In this document: in pieces, positions 1 through 8,101 of the stretch
How the letters are laid out: each line of letters opens with the position of its first letter
How positions within the stretch are numbered: the first letter of the stretch is position 1
Source of the DNA: Spartinivicinus marinus
Lineage (GTDB): Bacteria > Pseudomonadota > Gammaproteobacteria > Pseudomonadales > Zooshikellaceae
Direction of reading: 5' to 3'
Assembly: GCF_026309355.1 (NCBI RefSeq)
Contig: NZ_JAPJZK010000001.1
Coordinates: 2,314,501 to 2,378,500 of the forward strand
DNA: 64,000 nt
The notes under the pieces: generated by a model
Database searches by the model: none
What the model was told of the DNA's origin: nothing
The model's input: only the letters and a program-made list of their open reading frames with translations
Position numbers and translations under genes: made by a program

Positions 1-1
1 T

Positions 2-217
2 GCTGGCGTAGCGATGGGTTTTCCTGTCAATATTTTACTTGTAAATGCTTTTTCCAAACCAGCAGAATTCGGCTTTAGTTTGCCAATCGTTTATCTGGTT
101 TGGTTAGCCATAATATTAGCTATTCACCCTGTATGTAAATGGTTTGCAGGCATCAAAACTAAGCGAAAAAAATTGGTGGCTATCTTATTTGTAGCACATC
201 CCTACAGGTATTTTTAA
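2..217 (+). CDS. C-terminal fragment of a DUF1624-type membrane acyltransferase
   Basis: The frame is open from the first bases of the window, so the 5' end of the gene lies outside. About 71 residues remain, with one clear membrane segment (FSLPIVYLVWLAIILAIHP) followed by a basic tail containing VCKWFAGIKTKRKK. The pattern aromatic/His-P-x-C-x-W-F-A-x-x-K-x-x-R is typical of the last helix and tail of DUF1624 (heparan-alpha-glucosaminide N-acetyltransferase-like) inner-membrane proteins. Those usually end a few residues later in a WLSYL-like motif, whereas this one ends differently. The family assignment rests only on this tail. The gene converges on the P450 gene across a shared hairpin. 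Confidence 0.5.
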   Translation, partial: AGVAMGFPVNILLVNAFSKPAEFGFSLPIVYLVWLAIILAIHPVCKWFAGIKTKRKKLVAILFVAHPYRYF

Positions 218-220
218 AAT

Positions 221-256
221 AAAAAAGTATACCTTCAACAAAAGGTATACTTTCCA
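221..256. terminator. bidirectional rho-independent terminator
   Basis: A 12-bp perfect stem (AAAGTATACCTT at 224-235 pairing with 242-253) has a 6-nt loop and lies between the convergent partial gene and the P450 gene. Read on the minus strand the stem is followed by a long T-rich run, so it best serves the P450 gene. On the plus strand the tail is a weaker TTTCC. Confidence 0.75.
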
Positions 257-267
257 TATTAAAACTA

Positions 268-1854
268 TCACTGACTGTATTTCATAGCAATATTGTCTTT
301 AACAAATGTTGCAGGTGCTACAGGGATTTCTTGCGGATCTTTACTATCTAGTTGATAAAAAGATATTTGGTTTTCCCAAACCGTCTTCAAGAATGTTTTA
401 AACACATTAGCCGTAAACAACTCACCTGGACAGCGGCGATAACCAAAACCAAAAGGTGAATAACCTGCAGTTTCAATAACTGGGCATTGAGCTTTCTCAT
501 TACTACTATATGTTGTACCATAAGCATTATTCAAAATACTACGACCATCTTTTGTGGTAATAGAGCTTTGCTCAAAAGGGCAACGATTCAAAGCAGCGGC
601 TTTTTTCAACCCTTCTTCATCAATCGTATGACTGAGCGGAACATCTTGATATCGCTCTGGGTTGAATGGTGCAACCCAAACATTATTATCATTACTGTCT
701 TTTTCTAGTCTTGCATCAGACCAATGTAAAGAGCTGTTACCAATAGGTTGGTGAAGATGGAAATTGAGTATATCAGGCTCATTAGCTAGCTGCCCGTTAA
801 GTGCTACACGAGAAATACTGCCATTGTTAGGTAGTATCACTCGCATCAATTCAAAAACAAAGAAGTCCAGCCGGGTAAAACTATTATCATCCCCTGCTCG
901 TGCTAATTCGTTAGGATTACTACTCATCAGCTCCTTAAACTCAGTTTGTACTTTACATGCAAGCTCTTTTTCGTTATCTTCACGTAATAAATCCATCATA
1001 TTGTAAATAGTATTTCCCCATTGACTTAAAGCAAGGAAGTTATGGAAACACTCAAAAGTGATATCCTCTTTAGTGAAAGCACCATTGCCTTTCTGATTAT
1101 TAACAAACCAATAATATACAAAAGTATCTTTATATTCATTTTGATTTTTCTTCACATTATCAATCAGGCTAGCTAACCACTCAGATAAGTGGCTTCGATT
1201 CCGACGCACATATTCGTAGCTACGCTTGAAGTCTAATGACTGTGATAGGTTATTAGGATCAAATGGCGTGACAATAGCAAGGCAGTTGATAAACTCTTTC
1301 CCAATTTGCTTAGCATATTCAGGAATATCTTGTGGCTTTACATTTAAATGTAAATTCCAGTATAGATCTAAATAATCGCTTACATATTGATCCATTAAAG
1401 GTATATTACTATTTTCTCTCCCAAGCATTTTATTAAAAAAATCTTTAATCTTTGGCTGATACTTTTCTTCATACAAATCTGGTGTTAATGCTGAAAAATA
1501 CGCTTTTTTCTTAGCATTATGTAGACCACGGTCTCGATAATCTTGAAGAAATACAGTAGTGCCATCTTCTGGCTGCTTCTCCCAATCTTTCCACAACATT
1601 CCCCACAAAAATCGTGGTAAAGCATTTTCTTTAGTAAAGCTGATGTTAATCATGGGCAGAGTCAATTCGTCAGTTGCTGACTGAATAAATCTAACTGATT
1701 GTAGTATAACATTTTGCACATACTCTACGTTGTCTTGCAGTTCAGCAGGCAGTTGATTAATCACCTTATTTTCAAGCTCTTTTAAGTTAGGTTTCCCGTC
1801 TCCAAGCAGACTTTCTAAGTTTTTTTGTAATATAGAAATAAATTCTCCAAACAT
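268..1854 (-). CDS. cytochrome P450 with non-canonical I-helix
   Basis: The 528-aa protein carries the P450 hallmarks in order. The K-helix ExxR appears as FELMRV, the PERF-like segment as FNPERY, and the cysteine-ligand heme loop as FGFGYRRCPGE near the C-terminus. P450s use heme to activate oxygen or peroxide and oxidise small molecules. The segment in the I-helix position reads ALSQWGNT, without the acid of the usual A-G-x-D/E-T, so oxygen activation may differ (peroxygenase-like or another reaction). It is longer than most soluble bacterial P450s (about 400-450 aa). There is no signal peptide or membrane anchor. The ATG at 1854 has AAAGGAA about 8 bp upstream. It diverges from a flavin amine oxidase gene; no ferredoxin or reductase lies nearby. 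The substrate is unknown. Confidence 0.8.
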   Translation of the reverse strand: MFGEFISILQKNLESLLGDGKPNLKELENKVINQLPAELQDNVEYVQNVILQSVRFIQSATDELTLPMINISFTKENALPRFLWGMLWKDWEKQPEDGTTVFLQDYRDRGLHNAKKKAYFSALTPDLYEEKYQPKIKDFFNKMLGRENSNIPLMDQYVSDYLDLYWNLHLNVKPQDIPEYAKQIGKEFINCLAIVTPFDPNNLSQSLDFKRSYEYVRRNRSHLSEWLASLIDNVKKNQNEYKDTFVYYWFVNNQKGNGAFTKEDITFECFHNFLALSQWGNTIYNMMDLLREDNEKELACKVQTEFKELMSSNPNELARAGDDNSFTRLDFFVFELMRVILPNNGSISRVALNGQLANEPDILNFHLHQPIGNSSLHWSDARLEKDSNDNNVWVAPFNPERYQDVPLSHTIDEEGLKKAAALNRCPFEQSSITTKDGRSILNNAYGTTYSSNEKAQCPVIETAGYSPFGFGYRRCPGELFTANVFKTFLKTVWENQISFYQLDSKDPQEIPVAPATFVKDNIAMKYSQ

Positions 1855-2154
1855 GTGGCGGTTCCTTTCGGCTAATCTAATTTTAGTAATTTTTTAAAGG
1901 TTAACAGATAACCTATAGCTTATGATGCACCCTCACTCAAGCTGAGAATACTGACTAATTTTTACAAACAAGCAATATTGTTTAAATCAATAGAAAGTAA
2001 TCCATACTCTCCTTTAATAAAACCACAGGAAACAACGTCATATTTCCTTACTAACTCATGATATGACTGTAAAAAAATACTCACTTGGTGCTCTTGCCAA
2101 TATAATCTAGCCTTATCTAACGTTTTGCTTAAACCAAAATCAAGGAGACGAGAG
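1855..2154. promoter_or_regulatory. divergent intergenic region between P450 and amine oxidase
   Basis: This 300-bp AT-rich gap must hold the promoters of both divergent genes, but no clear operator or repeat was seen. A 78-codon minus-strand frame here (1962-2198) overlaps the 5' end of the oxidase and is treated as a chance ORF. Confidence 0.4.
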
Positions 2155-4071
2155 ATGACAAAAACAGGGCAAAGTCGCTTAGATTTCTTGAAAAACAACC
2201 CTCACGCTTGCGCATGGTCTGCCTTAAATCATGCTGTGAATCAACAACAAAAGACTACACCAGGCCCAGTTAAAGTAAAAAATAATGCTTTCTCTGGTAA
2301 ACGAGCAGTAATAATTGGCTCAGGTATTGGCGGTTTAACAACTGCCTATGAGCTGTTAGCTCAGCAGTCAGGTATGGAAGTCATTATACTAGAAGCACAT
2401 AACCGCACTGGCGGCCGTTGCTTAACCTTACGTACTGGTGACACGTTAACTGAAGATAAAAATAGGGAGCTATTTAACTCTATTCCTGGAGAAACACAAG
2501 TCGTTCGTTTTGATCGGCCGCTAAATGATAGCGAGCCATATTTAAATGCAGGCCCTGGCCGAATCCCCTCTAGCCACAAACGACTACTGCATTATTTGAA
2601 AAAGTTTGGTGTTGATCTAGAAGTATATGTAATGAACAGTGGCTCAAACCTCACCCAAATGGCAGAGGGGCCTTTTCACGGCAAACCAATTGTTAATCGG
2701 CGATTAGATCATAATACTCGAGGTTGGCTAGCTGAAATGGTTTACCAAAATGCACAGACACTAATTGAAAGTGCAACCAGTACAAATGACGACGATAGCA
2801 AGCAAGAATTGGTAAGTAAATTACAATGCTTAATGGTTACTTTTGGTAATTTAACTAGTGAAGGCAAATATCAAGTTAGTGCGAGCATCGAAGGCCAGGA
2901 TGATGGCGCTTCAGATAGAGCAGGTTACACGATACTACCCGGTGTAGACAGTGGAGAAGTAGCGGAAGCCTTAAGTTTAAATAGTCTATTAGATTCTGAG
3001 TTTTGGAAGAAAACCCGTTTCTATCAACCTGAAGACTTTCTTTGGCAGCCCACCCTCTTCCAACCTGTCGGAGGAATGGATAGAGTGCAACATGCTTTCG
3101 CCCAACAAATTGCGGCGCTTGGTGGTACGATATATCTAAATAGCCCTGTTCAAAAAATAGATTGGGATGATATAAAGCAACAGTTTACTATTTATGTTAG
3201 TAAAATGGGCAGCACAGAATGTGAAATATATACAGCCGATTACTGCTTTAGTAATGCTGCTATCCCTTTCCTTAAGGAGCTACTTTCTGAGCGTCTACAA
3301 TGCAAAACTGTAGGCAAAGGTTTTTCAGAAAGTTTCAAACAGGCTCTCCAGGCCGTATATCAAGCACAATTTTCACCTGACCCCAGTAAAACACCTGAAT
3401 TCCCTGAAGCAAAATTTTTAGCTTGTACCACAAAAGTCGGTTGGCAAGCCGATCGTTATTTATGGCAAGGCAGTACAATTGGTAATGTATACAACAAAGA
3501 GGTCGGTGAAGATCTATTAAGTGTTCCTGATTCTGAAATGGGTGTTGTCCCAATTTTTGGCGGCATTTCTTGGACTGACAACCCCATTACCCAAATTTGG
3601 TATCCCTCTACTGGTTACCACGATCAAAAAGGTACATTAACAGGTTGTTACAACTTTCAAGAACATGCTTTTAAAATGGGTAATGAACCCATTAGCAAGC
3701 GGCTTGACCAAGCAAGAGAAGGAGCCAAACTCTTTGGCGAAGCATTTGGTAATGGCTTGACCCATGGTGTTGCCATTGCTTGGCAAAACATGCCATATAT
3801 TAAGGGTGGCTGGGCGCAGTGGTATTTAGTTGGAAAAAACTCTCAAGAAAGTGTGAAGCACTTTAACCAGTTAATCCAAGGAACGGGGGTAGACGGGGAT
3901 GAAAAACCAAACTTTTTTATTATAGGCGATCAAGTATCTTCTTTACCCGGTTGGCAAGAGGGTGCAATAGCATCAGCACTGAATGCCCTCAGTCGCTTGT
4001 CACGCCCAGACTTACAAATACCTCACTTGTCAGTTTTACCAGATACTCGTGTGATGGTAGAAAGTATTTGA
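2155..4071 (+). CDS. FAD-dependent amine oxidase (L-amino-acid/monoamine oxidase family)
   Basis: The 638-aa flavoprotein has a dinucleotide-binding fold near residue 55: VIIGSGIGGLTTAYELL (GxGxxG), an acidic strand end (ILEA), then the R-x-G-G-R motif in NRTGGRCLTL. The C-terminal FAD-contact segment reads IIGDQVSSLPGWQEGAIASA, typical of L-amino-acid oxidases, tryptophan monooxygenases and related amine oxidases. The expected reaction is oxidative deamination of an amine or amino acid with H2O2 release. The ATG at 2155 follows AAGGAGACGAG; the upstream TTG extension to 2125 is unlikely. There is no signal peptide. The divergent P450 suggests a two-enzyme tailoring or catabolic unit, possibly with H2O2 feeding a peroxide-using P450, which is inference. 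The substrate cannot be read from the sequence. Confidence 0.85.
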   Translation: MTKTGQSRLDFLKNNPHACAWSALNHAVNQQQKTTPGPVKVKNNAFSGKRAVIIGSGIGGLTTAYELLAQQSGMEVIILEAHNRTGGRCLTLRTGDTLTEDKNRELFNSIPGETQVVRFDRPLNDSEPYLNAGPGRIPSSHKRLLHYLKKFGVDLEVYVMNSGSNLTQMAEGPFHGKPIVNRRLDHNTRGWLAEMVYQNAQTLIESATSTNDDDSKQELVSKLQCLMVTFGNLTSEGKYQVSASIEGQDDGASDRAGYTILPGVDSGEVAEALSLNSLLDSEFWKKTRFYQPEDFLWQPTLFQPVGGMDRVQHAFAQQIAALGGTIYLNSPVQKIDWDDIKQQFTIYVSKMGSTECEIYTADYCFSNAAIPFLKELLSERLQCKTVGKGFSESFKQALQAVYQAQFSPDPSKTPEFPEAKFLACTTKVGWQADRYLWQGSTIGNVYNKEVGEDLLSVPDSEMGVVPIFGGISWTDNPITQIWYPSTGYHDQKGTLTGCYNFQEHAFKMGNEPISKRLDQAREGAKLFGEAFGNGLTHGVAIAWQNMPYIKGGWAQWYLVGKNSQESVKHFNQLIQGTGVDGDEKPNFFIIGDQVSSLPGWQEGAIASALNALSRLSRPDLQIPHLSVLPDTRVMVESI

Positions 4072-4117
4072 TTTCAAGCAAAGCAGGTGATTAATATAGA
4101 ATTATAAATAGGTAATA

Positions 4118-4243
4118 TATACTCAATGCGAAGGGTTTTTAGGTGAGGCCATCAAGTGACGAAGCCCCATGAGCCTATATTAATAGGTGATTGCGGTGAG
4201 AAACGAAGATAACAAAACCTAAAAATGATTCGCGACGGGTATA
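4118..4243. mobile_element. MITE-like inverted-repeat element, copy 1
   Basis: This 126-bp element has imperfect terminal inverted repeats. The left end is TATACTCAATGCGAAGGG and the right end, reverse-complemented, is TATACCCGTCGCGAATC; both run on into TTTTTAGGT. The interior resembles the copy at 41485 in the opposite orientation, sharing a TCATGGG...CTTCGTC block. It has no coding capacity. Confidence 0.7.
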
Positions 4244-4314
4244 CTAGAAATTATCATCACTTTAAGCGCATGTGTAGGTGATTTTTTACTTATACATGCT
4301 CTTAGTGGTAGGCA

Positions 4315-4584
4315 TTATTCACGCTCAATTTGGGGCGTTGGGTCTATACGCTCAACAACATAGTTTATTAGCTTCAAGTTATTATCAAGATTAATTAGCA
4401 GCCCATCTCCACCATCATTTGGGTTTTTAGGGCCAATATAAATCTGGTATCCATTCTTTTCTTTTTTAATATTGACTGAGTTATATCTCAGATCAATTTT
4501 TTCACTCACTAACCCAGCAGGAAGTTGGTAAATCCACTCAACTGATTCTACATGGTCATTAAAGTTAAAGTACTCAACTTCCAT
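4315..4584 (-). CDS. hypothetical protein, 89 aa
   Basis: This small acidic, soluble protein (starts MEVEYFNFNDHVESVEW, ends QIERE) has no recognised domain, signal peptide or membrane segment. The ribosome-binding site is weak. It stands alone between a MITE copy and a candidate small RNA. The residue composition looks protein-like, but the gene could be spurious. Confidence 0.45.
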   Translation of the reverse strand: MEVEYFNFNDHVESVEWIYQLPAGLVSEKIDLRYNSVNIKKEKNGYQIYIGPKNPNDGGDGLLINLDNNLKLINYVVERIDPTPQIERE

Positions 4585-4773
4585 TATTTATTAAATTATC
4601 CACTTACTACCTATACCCAATAAGCATTAATATAGAACATATTTCTACGATATTTTAGCGAATATTACCAGTTTATCACTTGAGCTTGCTTCAACTCTAA
4701 CGATACTCAGAGCGGATGAGTGACTGCAGAGATTTGTCTTACAATAGAGGAACTGGCTGACTTTATAATAGAC

Positions 4774-4807
4774 AAAAAAAAGCCCTAACAATCGGGGTAG
4801 TTAGGGC
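4774..4807 (-). terminator. orphan rho-independent terminator
   Basis: An 8-bp GCCCTAAC/GTTAGGGC stem (4782-4789 with 4800-4807) has a 10-nt loop. An A-tract at 4774-4781 gives a T8 tail on the minus strand. The plus-strand side is not T-rich, so the direction is clear. Confidence 0.75.
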
Positions 4808-4885
4808 ATCTAAGAAATTCCATAAAGTTAAGGAGTGTCTTAACGGCGGCAATCCTATCAAATTAAACCAAAGCCCGTATCAGTA
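4774..4885 (-). ncRNA. candidate small RNA with intrinsic terminator
   Basis: Read on the minus strand, the stretch left of the nadM-like promoter forms a perfect 6-bp hairpin (GTTAAG/CTTAAC, 4827-4844), a short AU-rich single-stranded stretch, then a strong terminator hairpin followed by eight Ts. No gene reads toward this terminator: the nearest gene to the right starts at 5020 on the plus strand. A stand-alone transcript of about 100 nt is the simplest explanation. The 5' end is a guess. It was not recognised as a known sRNA family. Confidence 0.4.
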
Positions 4886-5019
4886 CTTATACACATAAGA
4901 TTTTCGGAAAATACTTATCATGTATATACAAGACCTTTAAATACAGACAGTTAAACACCATTTAACTGATATAGTTTTTTAAAATTTTTGTAAAAGACTC
5001 ACAGGAAGCCACCTTTTTT

Positions 5020-5604
5020 ATGAACCATAAAACCAAACAGATTGGCGTTTTTGGCTCAGCTTTCAATCCACCCACTCAGGGACATGCCAGCGTTATTGAG
5101 CAGGCAGCAAAAGATTTTGATCAAATTTTGTTAGTGCCTAGTGCCGCGCACGCCTTCGATAAAGAGATGTTGGACTTTGCTAAACGAGTTACCCTACTGG
5201 AAAAGTTCATCCTTCAGTTTACAAGCCTCTCTTGCCAGCTCAGCATCTGCCCAATAGAAATGGAAATGTTACAACAGCAGCCCGATAAGCCTGTGTTTAC
5301 TTATGATCTGTTGGATAAGCTAGATAAAAGCTACCAAGCAAGTGGTCCATCAATACAACTTAGTTTTATTTTAGGGCCTGATAATATGGTTCCTGAGACC
5401 TGGCAAAAATTTTACCGGGCAGATGATATCAAACAACGCTGGACGTTATACCCTGTACAAGAAAAGAGAACGGTGCGCAGCACAACAGTAAGAAGCCTGC
5501 TTGCAGCAGGTGCAGATAAGTCAGAGTTAACTGGGTTGTTATCTCCAGAAGTGACTGACTACATATTTGAAACTGGCTTATACCAATCTCTTCAAGCGCA
5601 ATAA
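5020..5604 (+). CDS. NMN/nicotinate-nucleotide adenylyltransferase-like protein
   Basis: The 194-aa nucleotidyltransferase-fold protein has the first ATP-binding motif as GSAFNPPTQGH (T-x-G-H form), with the strand ILLVPS following. The second is RSTTVRS near residue 155, matching the (I/R)SSTxxR motif of the NadD/NadM superfamily. These enzymes transfer AMP from ATP to nicotinate or nicotinamide mononucleotide to make NAD(+) precursors. Its stop lies 13 bp before the start of nudF, whose product hydrolyses ADP-ribose, so the pair probably serves NAD turnover. It is slightly shorter than typical NadD and may be a second, specialised copy. Which nucleotide it uses cannot be settled here. AGGAAG lies about 13 bp before the ATG. 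Confidence 0.75.
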   Translation: MNHKTKQIGVFGSAFNPPTQGHASVIEQAAKDFDQILLVPSAAHAFDKEMLDFAKRVTLLEKFILQFTSLSCQLSICPIEMEMLQQQPDKPVFTYDLLDKLDKSYQASGPSIQLSFILGPDNMVPETWQKFYRADDIKQRWTLYPVQEKRTVRSTTVRSLLAAGADKSELTGLLSPEVTDYIFETGLYQSLQAQ

Positions 5605-5617
5605 GGTGATCAATTTT

Positions 5618-6244
5618 ATGGCCAAACCCAGCTTTAAACTACAAGATACTGAAATCACTCTACAAGACCGGGCTTACAACGGCTTTTTCAAAATTGATCG
5701 CTATCAACTTAAGCACCGCCTGTTTCAGGGGGGCTGGAGCCAATCATTGACTAGAGAGGTCATGGTTAGGCGTCCGGCAACTGCTGTTTTACTTTATGAC
5801 CCTCATCATAATCAAGTGGTTGTTGTAGAGCAATTCAGAGTTGGTGCTTTGGCTGCTAACGACAAAAATCCTTGGCTAATAGAAATTGTCGCCGGTATTA
5901 TCGAAACGGGAGAAACCGCAGAAGATGTCGCTATTCGTGAAGCCAAGGAAGAGGCCAACTGTGACATACAACAGCTTTTACCTATTTGTGAATACTATCC
6001 TAGTCCTGGTGGCTGTTCTGAAAAACTTCACCTGTTTTGCGGCATTATAGATACCTCAGTTGTAGTTGAAGGTGTGTTCGGGTTGGCAGAAGAAGGAGAA
6101 GATATTCGCGTAAGCTGTATCCCGGCAAAGCAAGCCATCACTATGGTACAAGATGGAAAAATTAACAACGCTGCTTCAATTATTGCTCTGCAATGGCTCG
6201 CCCTAAATAAATCAGATATCCAGGAGCGCTTTAGCCAAACATAA
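5618..6244 (+). CDS. nudF: ADP-ribose pyrophosphatase NudF
   Basis: At 208 aa it is essentially the length of E. coli NudF. The Nudix box reads GIIETGETAEDVAIREAKEEANC, split here as G-x5-E-x7-REAKEEA; the late box glycine (EEAG in E. coli) is Asn here. The enzyme hydrolyses ADP-ribose to AMP and ribose 5-phosphate in the cytoplasm. The ATG at 5618 was chosen because AAGGTGAT lies just upstream and gives the family length; the in-frame start at 5567 would overlap the preceding gene. In E. coli nudF is also a neighbour of tolC; here a TolC-family gene lies 2 kb away. Confidence 0.85.
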   Translation: MAKPSFKLQDTEITLQDRAYNGFFKIDRYQLKHRLFQGGWSQSLTREVMVRRPATAVLLYDPHHNQVVVVEQFRVGALAANDKNPWLIEIVAGIIETGETAEDVAIREAKEEANCDIQQLLPICEYYPSPGGCSEKLHLFCGIIDTSVVVEGVFGLAEEGEDIRVSCIPAKQAITMVQDGKINNAASIIALQWLALNKSDIQERFSQT

Positions 6245-6322
6245 AGCTCAACCTTTTAGTTTGAGAGAGGGTTGCAAAAGGTTATGAGCGAAAGCGACAC
6301 CCTCCAATCTACGAGGTAACAC

Positions 6323-6874
6323 ATGCGACTAAAACCCAGCCTAAAAGCCAGTTTATTGTTAAGCGGTATACTGACCATGACTGGCTGTAGCAGTCTCTCC
6401 CTGACAAACCTGTTCGGCAGCGATAAGCTAGCAGCTGATGCAAATTGGGTTTTAGTCCCTGTCGTCAATTTTTCCCCCTCTACTGATGCTGATGAACAAG
6501 TTGAACGAATGATGGCAGTATTAACGCCTGCTATTGGCTTAAGAAGCCTCAAACGCCCGCCAGATCCTGAAATTGAATCAGAAGAAGGGTTGCTGGATGA
6601 TGCAAACCGTATCCAAGCAGCTAAAGAATGGGCTGAAAACCAGGATTTTCAATACAGCTTAACTGGCAAAGTACTTTCCTGGAATGATGCTGACGCCGAT
6701 ATTAATCAGCCTGCAATGATTAATCTAACGCTAGAAGTCTATGACCTAAAGAATGATGAGCTGCTATGGACCATTAGCGGCAGCAGCGAAGGCATGCGTG
6801 GGCAGTCGGTATACGAAATCACCCGCCCCCTTATTAGCTCCTTACTAACGAATTTACCATTGGACACTAACTAA
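6323..6874 (+). CDS. predicted outer-membrane lipoprotein
   Basis: The 183-aa protein has a lipoprotein signal peptide (MRLKPSLKASLLLSGILTMTGC), so Cys22 would be lipidated after processing. The mature part has an alpha/beta look (ANWVLVPVVNFS, then YSLTGKVLSW, INLTLEVYDLKNDELLWTISGSS), resembling LpoB- or CsgG-like lipoproteins in which a 'normal function then compare' fold recurs. The exact family is not recognised. GAGGTAAC precedes the ATG. It follows nudF by 78 bp on the same strand and may be cotranscribed. Confidence 0.7.
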   Translation: MRLKPSLKASLLLSGILTMTGCSSLSLTNLFGSDKLAADANWVLVPVVNFSPSTDADEQVERMMAVLTPAIGLRSLKRPPDPEIESEEGLLDDANRIQAAKEWAENQDFQYSLTGKVLSWNDADADINQPAMINLTLEVYDLKNDELLWTISGSSEGMRGQSVYEITRPLISSLLTNLPLDTN

Positions 6875-6904
6875 AAAGTATTCCCCCCAGAAGGGCGCTA
6901 AACT

Positions 6905-6977
6905 TATACCCAATACGAAGGTTTTTTAGGTGGGAAGTAATGATAACAAAACCTAAAAATCATTCGTGAAGGATATA
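6905..6977. mobile_element. MITE-like element, copy 2 (minimal)
   Basis: This 73-bp copy consists of little more than the two terminal inverted repeats: TATACCCAATACGAAGG...TTTTTTAGG on the left and CCTAAAAATCATTCG...GGATATA on the right. It lies between the lipoprotein gene and the next small gene and looks like an internally deleted relative of copy 1. Confidence 0.65.
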
Positions 6978-7012
6978 TTTACAGTACTGCTAAAGGTGGG
7001 AGCTGCTTAGTT

Positions 7013-7357
7013 ATGCTGTATGCCAAAAAAGATGAGTCAGGGCTGATTAGTGCCATTTCACAGAACAAAGAAAGTGATGAGTGGCAGTTGGTTTCTTTTA
7101 CCGATAATGCCATGCGAGAGTTCCTGGCGCGAAATGAAGATGAAGAGTTAAAACACCGGATTTTAGAAGATGCCGATGCGGACTTTATCAGGGTTTTAGA
7201 AGATATAATCGAGTTATTGATAAATAAAGAGATTTTTCAATTTACTGAGCTTCCAACCCCTGTTCAGGAAAAACTACTCAGTCGTCGTTGGTATCGAGAA
7301 CACACTGGCCAAAAACAAGCATCTAACTTAATGGATGATAATGAAGGTTTAATTTAA
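7013..7357 (+). CDS. conserved hypothetical protein, 114 aa
   Basis: A small acidic cytoplasmic protein, starting MLYAKKDESGLISAIS and ending near VQEKLLSRRWYREHTG. It resembles short proteins in Pseudomonas and Marinobacter that carry the misleading label 'tryptophan synthase subunit beta-like'; it has no catalytic PLP fold and no recognised motif. GGTGGGAG lies 11 bp before the ATG. The stop codon lies just after the left arm of a long hairpin that probably ends the transcript. Confidence 0.65.
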   Translation: MLYAKKDESGLISAISQNKESDEWQLVSFTDNAMREFLARNEDEELKHRILEDADADFIRVLEDIIELLINKEIFQFTELPTPVQEKLLSRRWYREHTGQKQASNLMDDNEGLI

Positions 7358-7395
7358 CAATTATTACTCTTTAATCAATTAAACCTTCATTTTAT
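7340..7395 (+). terminator. long inverted repeat, probable terminator
   Basis: A 15-bp perfect inverted repeat (7340-7354 with 7377-7391; AATGAAGGTTTAATT) spans the stop codon of the 114-aa gene and is followed by TTATTTC. The loop is large (22 nt), so this is a moderate terminator. Confidence 0.5.
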
Positions 7396-7453
7396 TTCAG
7401 TAATTTATTTACAAGCTCTTTCAGGCACTAATTTTCCGTTACTTAATCATCTG

Positions 7454-8101
7454 TTACTGGAAAACATCCCAGCGTTTTATCTGTCCTTTAATTTCTGTTT
7501 TAGCTTCGCCTACGACCCGACGGTTTTTCTTTTTATCAAGCTCTGCTGCAACTGTCATTAACGGTTGCATTGCTCCCACAGTATGAAGCTTGATACGACT
7601 TTCTTTAATTTTAAAACGGCTCACTAAGATTTCTTTAACCACACGAGCACGCGTGAGCGCTTGAGCTTTATTTTTTTGCCTGTTGCCAGACTGTTCTGAG
7701 TGCCCAGTTAATGTAATATTTGCAGAGGGGTACTTTCTTGCAAAAATAGCAAGCTGTTGAATTTGCGATATTTTTAATGTGTTGGTTTCTGGTGTGTCAG
7801 GATAAAATGGGATAACTACTGTTTCTTTTATCGTTTTCATCCCCTTTTCAGGGCAGCCTTGATTATTAACTGTTAACCGGCTGTCAGTACTAGGGCACTG
7901 ATCTCTAGCATCAATTACCCCATCACCGTCTTTATCTCCTAAGCCTTGATCGATTGCTGGCTCTGTATCAGCTAACTCTTCCGCTCCTGCTTCTACTACT
8001 CCTACAGCTATAACATGAGGTAATAGTAGAGCAGGAAATATTAGCCACCAGTAACAAACAAAGCACCAGCAATGTTTTTTTAAAGCTGTTAGCGGGTCCA
8101 T
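7454..8101 (-). CDS. OmpA-family protein with thrombospondin type 3 repeat
   Basis: The 215-aa protein has an N-terminal hydrophobic export segment (CWCFVCYWWLIFPALLLPHVIAV). A short calcium-binding type 3 repeat follows (DKDGDGVIDARDQCPSTD). The C-terminal OmpA-like peptidoglycan-binding domain has TGHSEQSG, LTRARVV and a final KKKNRRV motif. Its start overlaps the end of the TolC-family gene by 13 bp, so the two are translationally coupled. OmpA/TolC pairs are common in loci exporting large LapA-type adhesins; this one would anchor the outer-membrane channel to peptidoglycan. It is shorter than classical OmpA and has no beta-barrel. Confidence 0.8.
   Translation of the reverse strand: MDPLTALKKHCWCFVCYWWLIFPALLLPHVIAVGVVEAGAEELADTEPAIDQGLGDKDGDGVIDARDQCPSTDSRLTVNNQGCPEKGMKTIKETVVIPFYPDTPETNTLKISQIQQLAIFARKYPSANITLTGHSEQSGNRQKNKAQALTRARVVKEILVSRFKIKESRIKLHTVGAMQPLMTVAAELDKKKNRRVVGEAKTEIKGQIKRWDVFQ

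Noticed and set aside
1962-2198. 78-codon minus-strand ORF upstream of the amine oxidase
   Set aside because: It overlaps the oxidase start on the opposite strand, has no clear ribosome-binding site and no family resemblance; the oxidase has a strong Shine-Dalgarno at 2155.
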